NCBI GenBank assembly: GCA_016786925.1
Contig: JAEUTU010000108.1
Coordinates: 1-52,622, forward strand
Direction: 5' to 3'
DNA length: 52,622 nt
DNA from: Bacteroidia bacterium
GTDB taxonomy: Bacteria; Bacteroidota; Bacteroidia; 2-12-FULL-35-15
Shown: piece by piece, positions 26,163 to 36,400 of the stretch
How the letters are laid out: the number at the start of each line of letters is the position of its first letter
How positions within the stretch are numbered: position 1 is the stretch's first letter
The notes under the pieces: model-generated
Database searches by the model: none
What the model saw: the letters and a program-made list of their open reading frames with translations, nothing else
Told to the model about the DNA's origin: nothing
Translations under genes and position numbers: made by a program

Positions 26163-27095
26163 CTAGAAGAAACGAGGCGTTTTTACTTTAGAAAGGTCTT
26201 TACCGAAATCATAACCGATCATGATCTCATGAGTACCACTTGAGTATCTTCTAATGTTAGATAAAGTAAAATCATAACTGTAACCAACTCTAAAACGGAA
26301 ATTAGTTTGGTATTCAATGATAGCAGATACCGCATCGCCAGTTCTGTAAGATGCTCCTAACCAAAACTGATCTTTATACAAGAAATTCAAATTGATATCC
26401 GCTTGCAAAGGAGCAGTAGGAACATATTTTATTAATGTAGATGGTTTCATTTTAAAATTATCATTCAAACGAATAATTACACCACCGGTTGCCATGTAAT
26501 GTCTATCCAAAAAAGATGAACGATTAACATCAGCACCAAAAGTATAGTTCTTATCATAAGCCAGCAAAGTTGGAACTGAAAGGCCGCCAAACCATTTATC
26601 TGTATAATAATACATTCCAAAACCAAATTTAGGAAGCCATGCTGTAAGCTTATTGCCTTGATCATAAACTGCATCACCTGCGTCCCAATATGTTAATTGG
26701 TCTGTATTAAACAAATAACGGGAAACACCTGCTTTAATTCCGAACGACAATTTCCCTTTGCCAAGTTTTAAATGATAAGAGTAATTGGCATAAATATCGG
26801 TTTGATCCGTTGCACCAACTTGATCATGTAAAACAATCAAACCTACTCCCATATTTTTATTTTTAATTGGCCCATCTACAGCCAATATTTGTGTCATAGG
26901 AGCACCGTCAAATTTCACCCATTGGCTTCTGTGAAGAAGAGTAGAGGAAAAGTATGGATGACTTCCTGAATAGGCCGGATTCAGCAATAGTCCATTGAAC
27001 ATATACTGGCTTACCATAACATCCTGTTGAGCATTTGTTTCTGTTTGCATAAACATCAAACAAGCTACTAAAAGTGATACGATTATTTTTTTCAT
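26163..27095 (-). CDS. PorP/SprF family outer-membrane protein
   Basis: This 310-aa protein starts with a signal peptide (MKKIIVSLLVACLMFMQTETNAQ), then the family hallmark QDVMVSQYMFNGLLLNPAYSGSHPYFSSTLLHRSQWVKFDGAP. A beta barrel follows, ending in IMIGYDFGKDLSKVKTPRFF. PorP/SprF proteins are needed for secretion or attachment of particular T9SS substrates with type B sorting domains. The gene directly upstream encodes exactly such a substrate, so this is very likely its dedicated partner. The ATG at 27095 is used because it heads the signal peptide; 46 nt separate it from the adhesin stop codon, consistent with one operon. Confidence 0.88.
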   Translation of the reverse strand: MKKIIVSLLVACLMFMQTETNAQQDVMVSQYMFNGLLLNPAYSGSHPYFSSTLLHRSQWVKFDGAPMTQILAVDGPIKNKNMGVGLIVLHDQVGATDQTDIYANYSYHLKLGKGKLSFGIKAGVSRYLFNTDQLTYWDAGDAVYDQGNKLTAWLPKFGFGMYYYTDKWFGGLSVPTLLAYDKNYTFGADVNRSSFLDRHYMATGGVIIRLNDNFKMKPSTLIKYVPTAPLQADINLNFLYKDQFWLGASYRTGDAVSAIIEYQTNFRFRVGYSYDFTLSNIRRYSSGTHEIMIGYDFGKDLSKVKTPRFF

Positions 27096-27140
27096 GTTTT
27101 GTATATTTAAATTCGTTATAACAATCATTTTCTAGAGTAA

Positions 27141-30100
27141 TTATTTTCTTCTGATCTCGACATAACCATTTAATGTGATGTCTCTGCCATTTATTTCAAG
27201 AACAGCATAATACGTTCCATCTGGTAATTCTTCACCGGAAGTATTTGTACCATTCCATTGGTTCAAATAATTTTCTCTTTTGTAAACAATGTTACCCCAA
27301 CGGTTATAAATAGTAAGGACATTATCCGGATATGCTTCTATTCCTTTTACTACAAAGAAATCATTTCTTCCATCATCGTTAGGAGTTATACCGGTTGGCA
27401 TCGCTAAATCAAATGGTTCTGTTAAAATGATCTGACGGGAAGCAACACAACCATGTTGATCAGTCACTACAACATAATACTGACCAGCAGAAATATTCTC
27501 TACATCTTCAGTAGTAGCACCATTCGACCAGATATAGTTGTATGGTTGAACACCACCTGCCACTGTAAGATCAATCGAGCCATCTGCTCCTTGATAGAAG
27601 CTGATATTGTGCCCATTTGCTAATACCGGACTTACAAGATCCAATGCCAAAGAATCCGGTTGACTAATTGTTACAGTGTCAGTTCGGCTACAACCTTGTC
27701 CGTCTGTAATGGTAACATAATACATTCCTTGAGTTAAACTATCCACATCTTCAGTTGTTGCTCCATTTGACCACAAATAAGAGTAAGGTAAAGTACCACC
27801 GATAATATTTATATCGATCATAGCATTATTTCCACCATAACACAACACGTCTTGGTGTGCTATATTATTACTCAAAACAAGTGGCTCTATAAGTGTTACT
27901 GAAATAGAGTCAGAACAACCATTTAAGTCAGCATATACCAATGTATATGTTCCGATAGGAATATTATTCAAATCCTCTGAAGTAGCACCTGTATTCCAGC
28001 TATAAGTATATGGAATAACGCCTCCTGCTAAACTGAAATCAATCGATCCATTTGATAAGCCGTTACATCCAGGATTAATAAATGTATAAGAATCTACAAA
28101 TGCAGCCGGCTCAATTAATGTTGTATCAGCAGAAGCAACACAACCATTACTATCCTCTACATTCAAAATATAGCTGTCAGCACCTAAGCCTGTTATATCT
28201 TCGGTAGTAGCACCTGTATTCCATAAATAGGTGTATGAAGAAGTACCACCTGAAACAGACGCATATACACTACCATTGGTAGATAAATTACAGCTTACTC
28301 CATAACCATTATAATTTGAAATACTATCAATTACAACTACAACCGGTGCAGGCTCTGTTAATGTAACACTGATGCTATCAACACAACTATTAGAGTCTAT
28401 TACAATTAATGTATAGTTACCAGCACCTAATAATAATAGATCCTGAGTAGTAGCGCCATTTGACCATAAATAATCATAAGGAGCCATGCCACCGTTAACA
28501 CCAGCATCAATACTTCCGTTTGAAGCACCATTACAGCTAATTGAGAAGCTATTGAAATTTGAAACTGAATTAATATTCGCAACAAGAGAATCAGGTTGAA
28601 CAACTACTGTACTAGCTGAATCTGAACATCCATTCAAATCAACTACATTCACAGAATAAACTCCTGCTCCCAATCCTGCCAAATCTTCTGTTGAAGCTGT
28701 AGTTGACCAAGTATAAACATATGGAGTTAATCCACCTGTTACATTAAGATCAACGGTACCGTTTGTAGAGCCATAACAGCTTACATCGTAATCGCCATAA
28801 ACAGATGTTGTTGTTGCAAGCGCAACCAATTCGGTTGGTTGAGTTAAAGTAGTATCAAACAATAACACACAATTATTAGCATCTGTTACTGTTACTAAAT
28901 AACCTCCATAAGGAATGCTATCAATATCCTCGGTAATTGCATTATTATTCCACAAGAAATTATATGGTCCAACACCACCACTTGTTGTGAGTGAAATAGA
29001 ACCATTTGATGAATTAAAACAGCTAACATTAAATCCATTGTAGTTACTAATCGAGTCTACAACAATATTCATAGCAGTTGGCTGTGTTAAAACAGTCGTC
29101 ATTGTATCGCTACAGTTATTAGCATCTGTTACAGTTACTAAATATGCTCCAGCTATTAAACCTGTTACATCTTGAGTTGTATCATTATTACTCCACAAGT
29201 AAGTATATGTACTTGTACCACCGGATACGTTGATATCTATAGTGCCATCAGCGTTATTGAAACAGCTTACACCAAAACCATTATAATTACTCAACACATT
29301 AATTGTGGCTAATACAGAATCTGCTTGAATAAGTGTAACTGAAGCCGTTGAAGTACAACCATTCACATCAGTAACTATTGCATTATATGTTCCTGCAACA
29401 ACGCCTGAAATATCTTCGGTTGTTCCACCATTATTCCAAGAGAACTGATAAGGGCTTGTACCACCGGCAGTGGTCATATCAATTGCGCCATCGGATAAAC
29501 CATGGCAGCTAATATTAAATCCATTATAGTTAGAAGCTGCAATAGCTGTTGATGTAAGAACAGCAGGCTGGGTTAATGCAACTGTTGCCGAACTTGTACA
29601 ACCATTTACATCTGAAATGCTTACAGTATAAGTTGCTTCACCTAAACTGCTTGCAGTTGAAGTACTTTGCGCAGGAGATGTACTCCAGCTGTATGAATAT
29701 GGAGTTGTTCCACCTGTTACTGTTGCCAATGCAGAACCATCATTTGCACCATTACAACTGATATTCTGACCATTATAGTTAGAGATAATAGAAGTAGTTG
29801 TTGCTAATGCAGCAGGTTGAGTTAAACTCACCGTTGAAGTCGATGTACAACCATTCGCATCCGTAACTGTAGCAGTATAAGAACTTGCTCCCAAACCTAT
29901 TGCAATTGCAGAAGGCTGAGATGGAGTTGTATTCCAGCTGTATGTATAAGGAGCAGTTCCTCCAACATGTGCTATTGCTGCAGTACCATTATTTGCACCA
30001 TTACAGCTAATATTCTGACCGTTATAGTTAGAAGTAACAGCTGCTGAAGATGTTAAAACTGTAGGTTGAGTTAATGTAACAACGTCTGTTCTAGTACAAC

Positions 30101-30470
30101 CATTACCATCAGTAACAGTAACTGTATAAGTTCCTGCTCCAATATTAGATGCAGTTGCTGTTGTTTGAACCGGAGTTGTATTCCAATTGTAAGAATAAGG
30201 AGCAATACCGCCTGTTACAGAAGTAGATGCTGATCCATTAGTGGCACCATTACAAGAAACACTAGATCCATTATAATTGGATGTAACATTTGCGTCAACA
30301 TTTAATACACTTGGTATGGAGATATTGCTTGTAGAAGAAATACAACCTCTTCCGTCTTTTACAATAATACTATAGTTTGTACCAACAGGCAAACTGAATG
30401 TAAGCGTTCCTGCTGTTTGGTATGTAGCACCCCCCATCATAAGAAACACTATAAGGACCACCATCACCAC
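27141..30470 (-). pseudogene. Giant SprB-repeat adhesin, 3' part, with type B T9SS domain (out of frame with 5' part)
   Basis: The 3' portion encodes up to 1109 residues but has no signal peptide, and its nominal ATG at 30470 overlaps the 5' part by 101 bp in the +1 frame. From the junction at about 30430 it carries twelve SprB-type repeats of about 80-85 residues (core SCNGANNGTAAIAHVGG, PYTYSWNTTPSQ, YTATVTDANGC, LTQP). The end is a gliding-motility-associated C-terminal domain (GITPNDDGRNDFFVVKGIE ... IYNRWGNIVYK), a type B T9SS sorting domain. Removing one base of the G6 tract joins it to the 5' part as 2159 codons. Read as separate genes, this half would never be exported. Confidence 0.85.
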
Positions 30471-32360
30471 CCGTTGCTGTAATCGTAACAGAAGTTGTTG
30501 TTGTTCCTAATGCAAAGCAATTGGAATAAGAAACATTGGTAATTGCTATATTAGGCAATACTTGAATTGCATAAGCACTTAAGGAAATACATCCTGTTAC
30601 ATCTTTTACCCACACATTATAAGTTGCACCATTTGGAAGAAGTGCATCGTAATCTCCTGCTGCTTGATATGTTACACCATTATCGAATGATACCTGATAA
30701 TTTCCAGCGTTGCCACCAGTAGGAACAACTGTTACCAATGATACACCCGAACCAGGAGTAGAACAAGCAACTGTATGAGAACTTACTTTTACTGAATCCG
30801 GCTGAAGTACCGCTATTAAAATAGCAGAACCCGGTGTACAACCATTGGCATCGTTTATTGCAACAGAATATCCACCCGCCTGAATTCCGGATATATCTTG
30901 TGTTGTAGCTGTATTTGACCAATTATAGGAATATGGTAATACGCCACCGGAAACTGTCAGATCAATCGAACCATCATTTCCAAAGATACAGGTTGGTCTA
31001 TTCGCTACATAAAAAGTAGTGATAGCAGCAGGTTGAGTTAAAGTAGTAGTAGCACCCACACTACAACCATTTTGATCTGCAACAGTTACAACATAAGTGC
31101 CTGGAATTCCATTTATAATATCTTCACTTGTTGCAGCGTTGTTCCATGCAAATGTGTATGGGAATACACCACCCGATACGCTAAGATCAATAGTTCCATC
31201 ATTAGCAGCATTACAACTGATCGGATTAACAGACAGCCCTGCACTCAACTGAGAAGGTTGAGTTATTGAAAAGTTTCTAAAAAGCGAACAATTATTAGCA
31301 TCTGTAATGGAAACAGTATAGTTACCAGCAGCTAAATTGGTTGCTGTAGGTCCTACCTGACCATTACTCCATGAAATTGTGTAAGGAGGTGTTGCATTTG
31401 TTAAAACTGCTAATGCAGAACCTGTATTCCCTCCAAAACATGCAACATTAGATGTTACAACGCTTAATGCAATGTGATTGCAAGGAGGTTCAATTAATAA
31501 AACACTATCTACTTTAGTACAACCACGTGCATCAGTAATTGTAACGGTATAGATTCCTGCTGAAAAATTGCTAATTGTAGATGTGGTTGCACCGGTATTC
31601 CAAGAATAGGAATATGGCAATGTACCACCAAAAGGATTTGCAGTTGCTGAACCATTCGTTCCTCCTACTGAGGTTGGATTGGACTGAGTCATTACATTTG
31701 TAAGAACAGTTGGCTCTGTAACAATAATGTTTGCTGTCTGCAAGCAAGAATTGCTATCGGAAACAGTTATTGTATAGACACCGGCAGGTAAGTTGGTAGC
31801 ATTTGCTGTTGTTTGAACAGGAGATGTGTTCCAGCTGTATGAATAAGGAAGTGTTCCTCCTACAACATTAGCGGAACCTGAACCATTGTTACTTCCATAA
31901 CAAGAAACATTCGTAGAAGTAGCGGTCACATTAAAACCTAAACATCTTGGCTCATTAATGACTACACTTCCGGAAATCACACACCCATTTGCATCTGTCA
32001 CTGTAACTGTATAAACACCATATGGTTTACCCGATATGGTTTGGGTTGTAGCTCCCGTGCTCCAAAGATAAGTATACGGTAATGTTCCTCCTGTAACGTT
32101 AGCTGTAGCAGAGCCATTGCTTCCACCATTAACCGTTACATCCGATACAGAGAACGAAATACCCAAAGAAGTTGGTGCCACTAAGTTATATGAAGCTGAA
32201 CTAGTACAACCAATAACATCAGTAACTACAACAGTATAATTTCCCTGACCAGCAACAATTGAACTTGAGGTAGAACCATTGTTCCATTGATATGTCAATG
32301 GAGCTGTACCTCCTGTTACATTTGCTGTTAATGTTGTTGAACTACTATTACAACCTAAGG
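27415..32360 (-). repeat. Array of about 19 SprB-type repeats
   Basis: About 19 degenerate modules of about 80-85 residues run through both halves of the adhesin: about 7 in the 5' part and 12 in the 3' part, counted by the (I/V)SC-x-G-x-x-(D/N)G-(S/T) core. A different pair of modules lies at about 30370-30850. Repeats differ at the protein level enough that the DNA is not a simple tandem array. Boundaries are approximate. Confidence 0.75.
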
Positions 32361-33621
32361 AAGCAGGAGGAATAGTGATGTTGATAAGCGGAGAAAAAGT
32401 AATCACCACCTGATCAGTTGAGTTCGTACATCCTCCACCTGCACCCGATGAAGTTAACGTCAAGGTCACAGAGCCGGCAGCAATCTCTCCGGCTGTTGGT
32501 GTGTAAAGTGTGTTTAAAAATGTATTTCCAGGATTAAATGTTCCCGCTCCACCAGTCCAAACACCACCTGTAGCATTCTGAACAGTACCGGACAAATTGA
32601 CTGTTGGCGATGAAGCACAAACAGTTTGGTCTGTTCCTGCATTTACAATAGGTAATTGACCAACATTTACAACTGCTGTTTGATAATAAGATGGACAAGT
32701 TGCAGAATTCAGCGCATCACCAATTTCAACAGTATAGTTACCTGCAGCAGTCGCAAAATAAGTTGCACTCGTTCCAACTACCACATTCGCACTATTTCGC
32801 CATTTGTAAGTATAAGGAGGTAAACCGCCTATACCTGTGGCTGTAAGTGTCACTCCACTTCCAGGACCAATATTACAGAAGGTAGCAGGACTTGGCGAAA
32901 CGCTTCCTGTCAGAGCAGGGTCATTATAAATACGAACTGTATCGCAAACTGTAAAATTATATCCACAAGTAGATGCCTGAGGAAAACCACATACGCGATA
33001 TTCAACATACGCAGGAGCATTGGTAGCTGGAGTATAATTTGGACTTGCACAATTGGTGCAGCTTAAATAAGAGTTATAAGCACCTGCAGCGCCAGGAAAA
33101 ATAGATTGCCAGGTAGCACTTGTATTAACAATACCTAAAGTTGTTAAATTCGCAGAACACCCTATTCTCACATGTTGATCTGGTGGGAAAGTAGGTTTAG
33201 AAATAGATGTAATGGTATAAATATTTTTATTATTACCTGGTTTACAGAATGTAATTCTATGTGGACCAACACCGGTGATACATTTCACAGTACCACCGGG
33301 ATAACTGCCTGTACAACCAATAGAATAAAAAAGAGAACCTGCTGGATCGGCACCAACCATATCAATCTGAATTCCGGCTGAATTTGGATCCAAGATCACA
33401 TCAAATGAAATACACTGATCACTATTGGGCGCTCCACAACATTGCTCATTTCGAGAGACATTTGGAGAAGACCAAACACCCGCAGGCTGACCAGTTAAAT
33501 CAACCAAAAAGTAAGGAACCCCGGAATCACAAGCCGGATTCTGAGCAAAACCGGATTGCATTATCAGGAGACACCCTAACAATAATCCTAAAAAATTAGT
33601 AGTAGTAAAAAAACGTTTCAT
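30370..33621 (-). pseudogene. Giant SprB-repeat adhesin, 5' part, frame ends at a G6-tract shift
   Basis: The 5' portion has a signal peptide (to about residue 27, SGFAQ) and a Cys-rich N-terminal region (about 28-230). Ig/PKD-like modules follow (about 230-420), then about seven SprB-type repeats. Near the end are two modules of another type (YQVSFDNGVTYQAAGDYDAL; YSVSYDGG). After YSVSYDGG the frame gives 20 junk residues and stops at 30370, whereas the +1 frame continues with ATYQTAG, matching the previous module. The intact protein would be a surface adhesin of the SprB class exported by T9SS with the neighbouring PorP/SprF protein. A perfect -7 box and an FNR-type operator lie upstream. 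Confidence 0.85.
30430..30435 (-). other. G6 homopolymer at the adhesin frameshift
   Basis: Six C on the plus strand (G6 in the mRNA). Five G would read TAT GAT GGG GGT GCT ACA (SYDGGAT) and join both frames. It could be a sequencing or assembly error, a slippery phase-variation tract, or a true mutation. Confidence 0.8.
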
Positions 33622-33644
33622 GCTTTAGTTTTTGAATTTGGTCG

Positions 33645-33688
33645 CAAATATACCCTAAAATAGGCTACCCGCGTATGATTTGTATCAA
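33645..33688 (-). promoter_or_regulatory. FNR/CRP-type operator plus -7 box, giant adhesin
   Basis: On the minus strand, operator TTGAT-ACAA-ATCAT (33675-33688, close to the FNR consensus TTGAT-N4-ATCAA) and perfect -7 box TATATTTG (33645-33652) have centres 33 bp apart. Predicted transcription start is near 33640, 19 nt before the ATG. Confidence 0.65.
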
Positions 33689-33789
33689 TTCAGAAGGTGA
33701 CAGCTATCAGTTTTTAAAATCATCAAAAACAACTTGAACTATTTGATTTTTAAGCAGTTTTAAAAACATGATTATTCTCATGTTTTTTT

Positions 33790-33833
33790 CTGACCGCTGT
33801 CATAATTACTCTTTCCACGAAAAAATAATTTTG
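33790..33833 (+). promoter_or_regulatory. FNR/CRP-type operator plus -7 box, cbb3 oxidase operon
   Basis: Operator CTGAC-CGCT-GTCAT (33790-33803) and perfect -7 box TAATTTTG (33826-33833) have centres 33 bp apart. Predicted transcription start is about 20 nt before the ccoS ATG. This site and the divergent adhesin site share one 236-bp intergenic region. Confidence 0.7.
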
Positions 33834-33857
33834 ACGCGTAAATAAAAGCATTTTCTC

Positions 33858-34064
33858 ATGAGCGTTTTGATCATTTTAATAGCAGTAAGCATTGTGGTGG
33901 CGGCTGGCTTTTTATTAGCGTTCATTTGGAGTGTAAAGAATGGACAATATGACGATGACTATACCCCTTCTGTACGTATGCTTTTTGATGACACCATTAT
34001 TCCTCCTTCAAAAGAATCAAACAAAACAATATCAACAAAAGAAAAATTAACCAATAACAATTAA
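33858..34064 (+). CDS. ccoS: cbb3 oxidase assembly protein CcoS
   Basis: This 68-aa protein has one N-terminal transmembrane helix (about 3-24) and the CcoS signature FLLAFIWSVKNGQYDDDYTPSVRMLFDD. CcoS is needed for heme and copper cofactor incorporation into the cbb3 oxidase. It is first in the operon, 4 nt before ccoNO. In many proteobacteria ccoS sits with ccoI; here ccoI is about 15 kb away. Confidence 0.88.
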   Translation: MSVLIILIAVSIVVAAGFLLAFIWSVKNGQYDDDYTPSVRMLFDDTIIPPSKESNKTISTKEKLTNNN

Positions 34065-34068
34065 AATT

Positions 34069-36198
34069 ATGGAAGTAGAAAAATTTTCCTATGACAACAA
34101 AATTGTGAAGCAATTTGCCTATGCCACCATACTATGGGGCTTTGTGGGTATGCTGGTAGGCTTATGGGTAGCCTTGCAATTTATTTTCCCGGAACTGAAT
34201 GTGATGTCGTATACCACATTTGGTAGATTAAGACCACTGCACACAAATGCAGTTATTTTCGCTTTTGTGGGCAATGGTATCTTTATGGGAGTGTATTACT
34301 CTTTACAACGTTTATGTAAAGCACGTATGTTCAATGACACCTTAAGCAAGATCCATTTCTGGGGATGGCAGTTGATCATTGTTGCTGCTGCACTAACTAT
34401 TCCTTTTGGTATCACAACCGGTAAAGAATATGCAGAATTAGAGTGGCCAATTGACATTGCGATCACACTAATTTGGGTAGTATTTGGTTGGAATATGTTC
34501 GGAACGATCATCAAAAGAAGAGAGCGTCATTTATACGTTGGGATCTGGTTCTACATAGCAACATTTGTAACTGTTGCTGTATTGCACATTGTAAATTCAT
34601 TCGAAATGCCTGTATCTTTTTTAAAAAGCTACTCTTGGTATGCGGGTGTACAAGATGCATTAGTACAATGGTGGTATGGACACAATGCAGTAGCATTCTT
34701 CTTAACTACACCGTATTTAGGTTTGATGTATTATTTTATTCCTAAAGCAGCTGAACGTCCGGTTTATTCTTATCGCTTATCAATCATCCACTTTTGGGCA
34801 TTGATCTTCTTATATATTTGGGCTGGTCCTCACCACTTATTATACACTGCACTACCTGATTGGGCTCAATCACTTGGTGTTGTATTCTCGGTAATGTTGA
34901 TCGCACCATCATGGGGAGGTATGATCAATGGATTATTAACACTACGTGGTGCTTGGGATAAAGTACGTGAAAGCGTAGTATTAAAATTCATGGTTGTGGC
35001 TGTTACTGCATACGGTATGGCAACATTCGAAGGACCAATGTTATCATTGAAAAAAGTAAATTCAATTGCTCACTTTACAGACTGGATCATTGCTCACGTT
35101 CACGTTGGGGCTTTGGGTTGGAATGGTTTCTTAACATTTGGTATCTTATATTGGTTAGTACCAAAAATGTTCCGTACCAATTTATGGTCAACAAAATTAG
35201 CTAACTGGCATTTCTGGTTAGGTTCATTAGGTATCTTATTTTATGCTATTCCAATGTATTGGGCTGGATTTACTCAGTATCTAATGTGGCAAGAATTCAA
35301 ACCAAACGGGTTCTTACAATATACTAACTTCCTTGAAACTGTAACTCAATTACGCCCAATGTACATTATGCGTTCACTAGGTGGAACGATGTACCTTGTA
35401 GGTTTCATAATGATGGCTTATAACATTATCAAAACTGTTAAAGCTGGATCGTTCTTAGCCAATGAAGAAGCAGAAGCACCTGCCTTGGATAAAGCACACG
35501 ATGGTTCACATGCTGGTGAACACTGGCACAGATGGATCGAGCGTAAACCTATCCAAATGCTTATCGTTAGTTTAGTAGTTATCTTGATCGGTGGTATTGC
35601 AGAAATGATCCCTACATTCTTAGTAAAATCTAACATCCCTACAATATCCAGTGTAAAACCATACACTCCACTTGAACTTCAAGGTCGAGATATTTATATC
35701 CGAGAAGGATGTTATACCTGTCACTCACAAATGATCCGTCCATTACGTTTCGAAACTGAACGTTACGGAGAATATTCAAAAGCAGGCGAATTTGTTTACG
35801 ACCATCCATTTCAATGGGGTTCTAAACGTACCGGTCCGGATTTAGCACGTGAAGGTGGATTGAGATCTAATACATGGCATTATAACCATATGTATTCACC
35901 AACATCTGTGTCAGAGCACTCTATTATGCCTCAGTACCCATGGTTATTAGAAGATGCCTTAGATACTGCTTCTACTTCTGCAAAGATAAGAGCAATGCAA
36001 AAATTAGGCGTTCCTTATCCTGATGGATATGATAAAATTGCAAATATCGACCTGATCAAACAAGCAGATGAAATAACTGAAAGTTTGAAAAAGGATAAAA
36101 TCGAAACACCGAATGATAGAGAGATCATTGCATTGATCGCCTACCTACAAAGATTAGGAAAAGACATCAAAGCAAGCGAAGTAGTAACAACTAAATAA
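34069..36198 (+). CDS. ccoNO: cbb3 cytochrome c oxidase subunits I and II fused (CcoNO)
   Basis: This 709-aa fusion has an N-terminal CcoN part (about 1-470) of 12 transmembrane helices, with heme and Cu-B histidines in LRPLHTNAVIF, WWYGHNAVAFFLT, WAGPHHLLYTALPDW and HFTDWIIAHVHVGALGWNG. A His-rich linker (DKAHDGSHAGEHWHRW) and an extra helix follow. The CcoO part has a heme c site at C548-Y-T-C551-H552 and the typical RPLRFETERYGEYSKAGEF and HSIMPQYPWL. The enzyme reduces oxygen to water with high affinity and pumps protons. CcoN-CcoO fusion is common in Bacteroidota. Confidence 0.95.
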   Translation: MEVEKFSYDNKIVKQFAYATILWGFVGMLVGLWVALQFIFPELNVMSYTTFGRLRPLHTNAVIFAFVGNGIFMGVYYSLQRLCKARMFNDTLSKIHFWGWQLIIVAAALTIPFGITTGKEYAELEWPIDIAITLIWVVFGWNMFGTIIKRRERHLYVGIWFYIATFVTVAVLHIVNSFEMPVSFLKSYSWYAGVQDALVQWWYGHNAVAFFLTTPYLGLMYYFIPKAAERPVYSYRLSIIHFWALIFLYIWAGPHHLLYTALPDWAQSLGVVFSVMLIAPSWGGMINGLLTLRGAWDKVRESVVLKFMVVAVTAYGMATFEGPMLSLKKVNSIAHFTDWIIAHVHVGALGWNGFLTFGILYWLVPKMFRTNLWSTKLANWHFWLGSLGILFYAIPMYWAGFTQYLMWQEFKPNGFLQYTNFLETVTQLRPMYIMRSLGGTMYLVGFIMMAYNIIKTVKAGSFLANEEAEAPALDKAHDGSHAGEHWHRWIERKPIQMLIVSLVVILIGGIAEMIPTFLVKSNIPTISSVKPYTPLELQGRDIYIREGCYTCHSQMIRPLRFETERYGEYSKAGEFVYDHPFQWGSKRTGPDLAREGGLRSNTWHYNHMYSPTSVSEHSIMPQYPWLLEDALDTASTSAKIRAMQKLGVPYPDGYDKIANIDLIKQADEITESLKKDKIETPNDREIIALIAYLQRLGKDIKASEVVTTK

Positions 36199-36206
36199 GA
36201 AAGTAT

Positions 36207-36389
36207 ATGAAATTTATAAACTATTTAGAATCAATTGCGGGAGTAAGCGTCTTCCCAATGATATCACTAACTATATTTTTCGCATTCTTTATTGGACTGT
36301 TGATCTATGTAGCAAAGGTAAACAAACAGCATATCATTGAATTAGAGAATTTACCATTCGATGATAAAAATGATAAAAACAATCTTTAA
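36207..36389 (+). CDS. ccoQ: CcoQ-like small subunit of cbb3 oxidase
   Basis: This 60-aa protein has one transmembrane helix (about 16-36, MISLTIFFAFFIGLLIYVA) and an acidic tail (ELENLPFDDKNDKNN), as in CcoQ/FixQ. It lies between ccoNO and ccoP with short gaps. CcoQ stabilises the assembled oxidase. Assignment rests on size, topology and position. Confidence 0.75.
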   Translation: MKFINYLESIAGVSVFPMISLTIFFAFFIGLLIYVAKVNKQHIIELENLPFDDKNDKNNL

Positions 36390-36400
36390 TCTCTATCATT

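Noticed and set aside
29576..29761. Small open frames on the plus strand inside the adhesin, and other antisense frames inside large genes
   Set aside because: They are shadows of the repetitive or coding sequence on the other strand, without promoters or recognisable protein character.
30370..30470. Two separate overlapping adhesin genes
   Set aside because: The downstream frame has no signal peptide and begins in the middle of a repeat module. One base in a G6 tract accounts for the break.
27415..32360. CRISPR-like or satellite repeat array
   Set aside because: The periodicity is protein-level SprB-type repeats of about 250 bp with divergent sequence, in a long coding frame; no short identical repeats with unique spacers.
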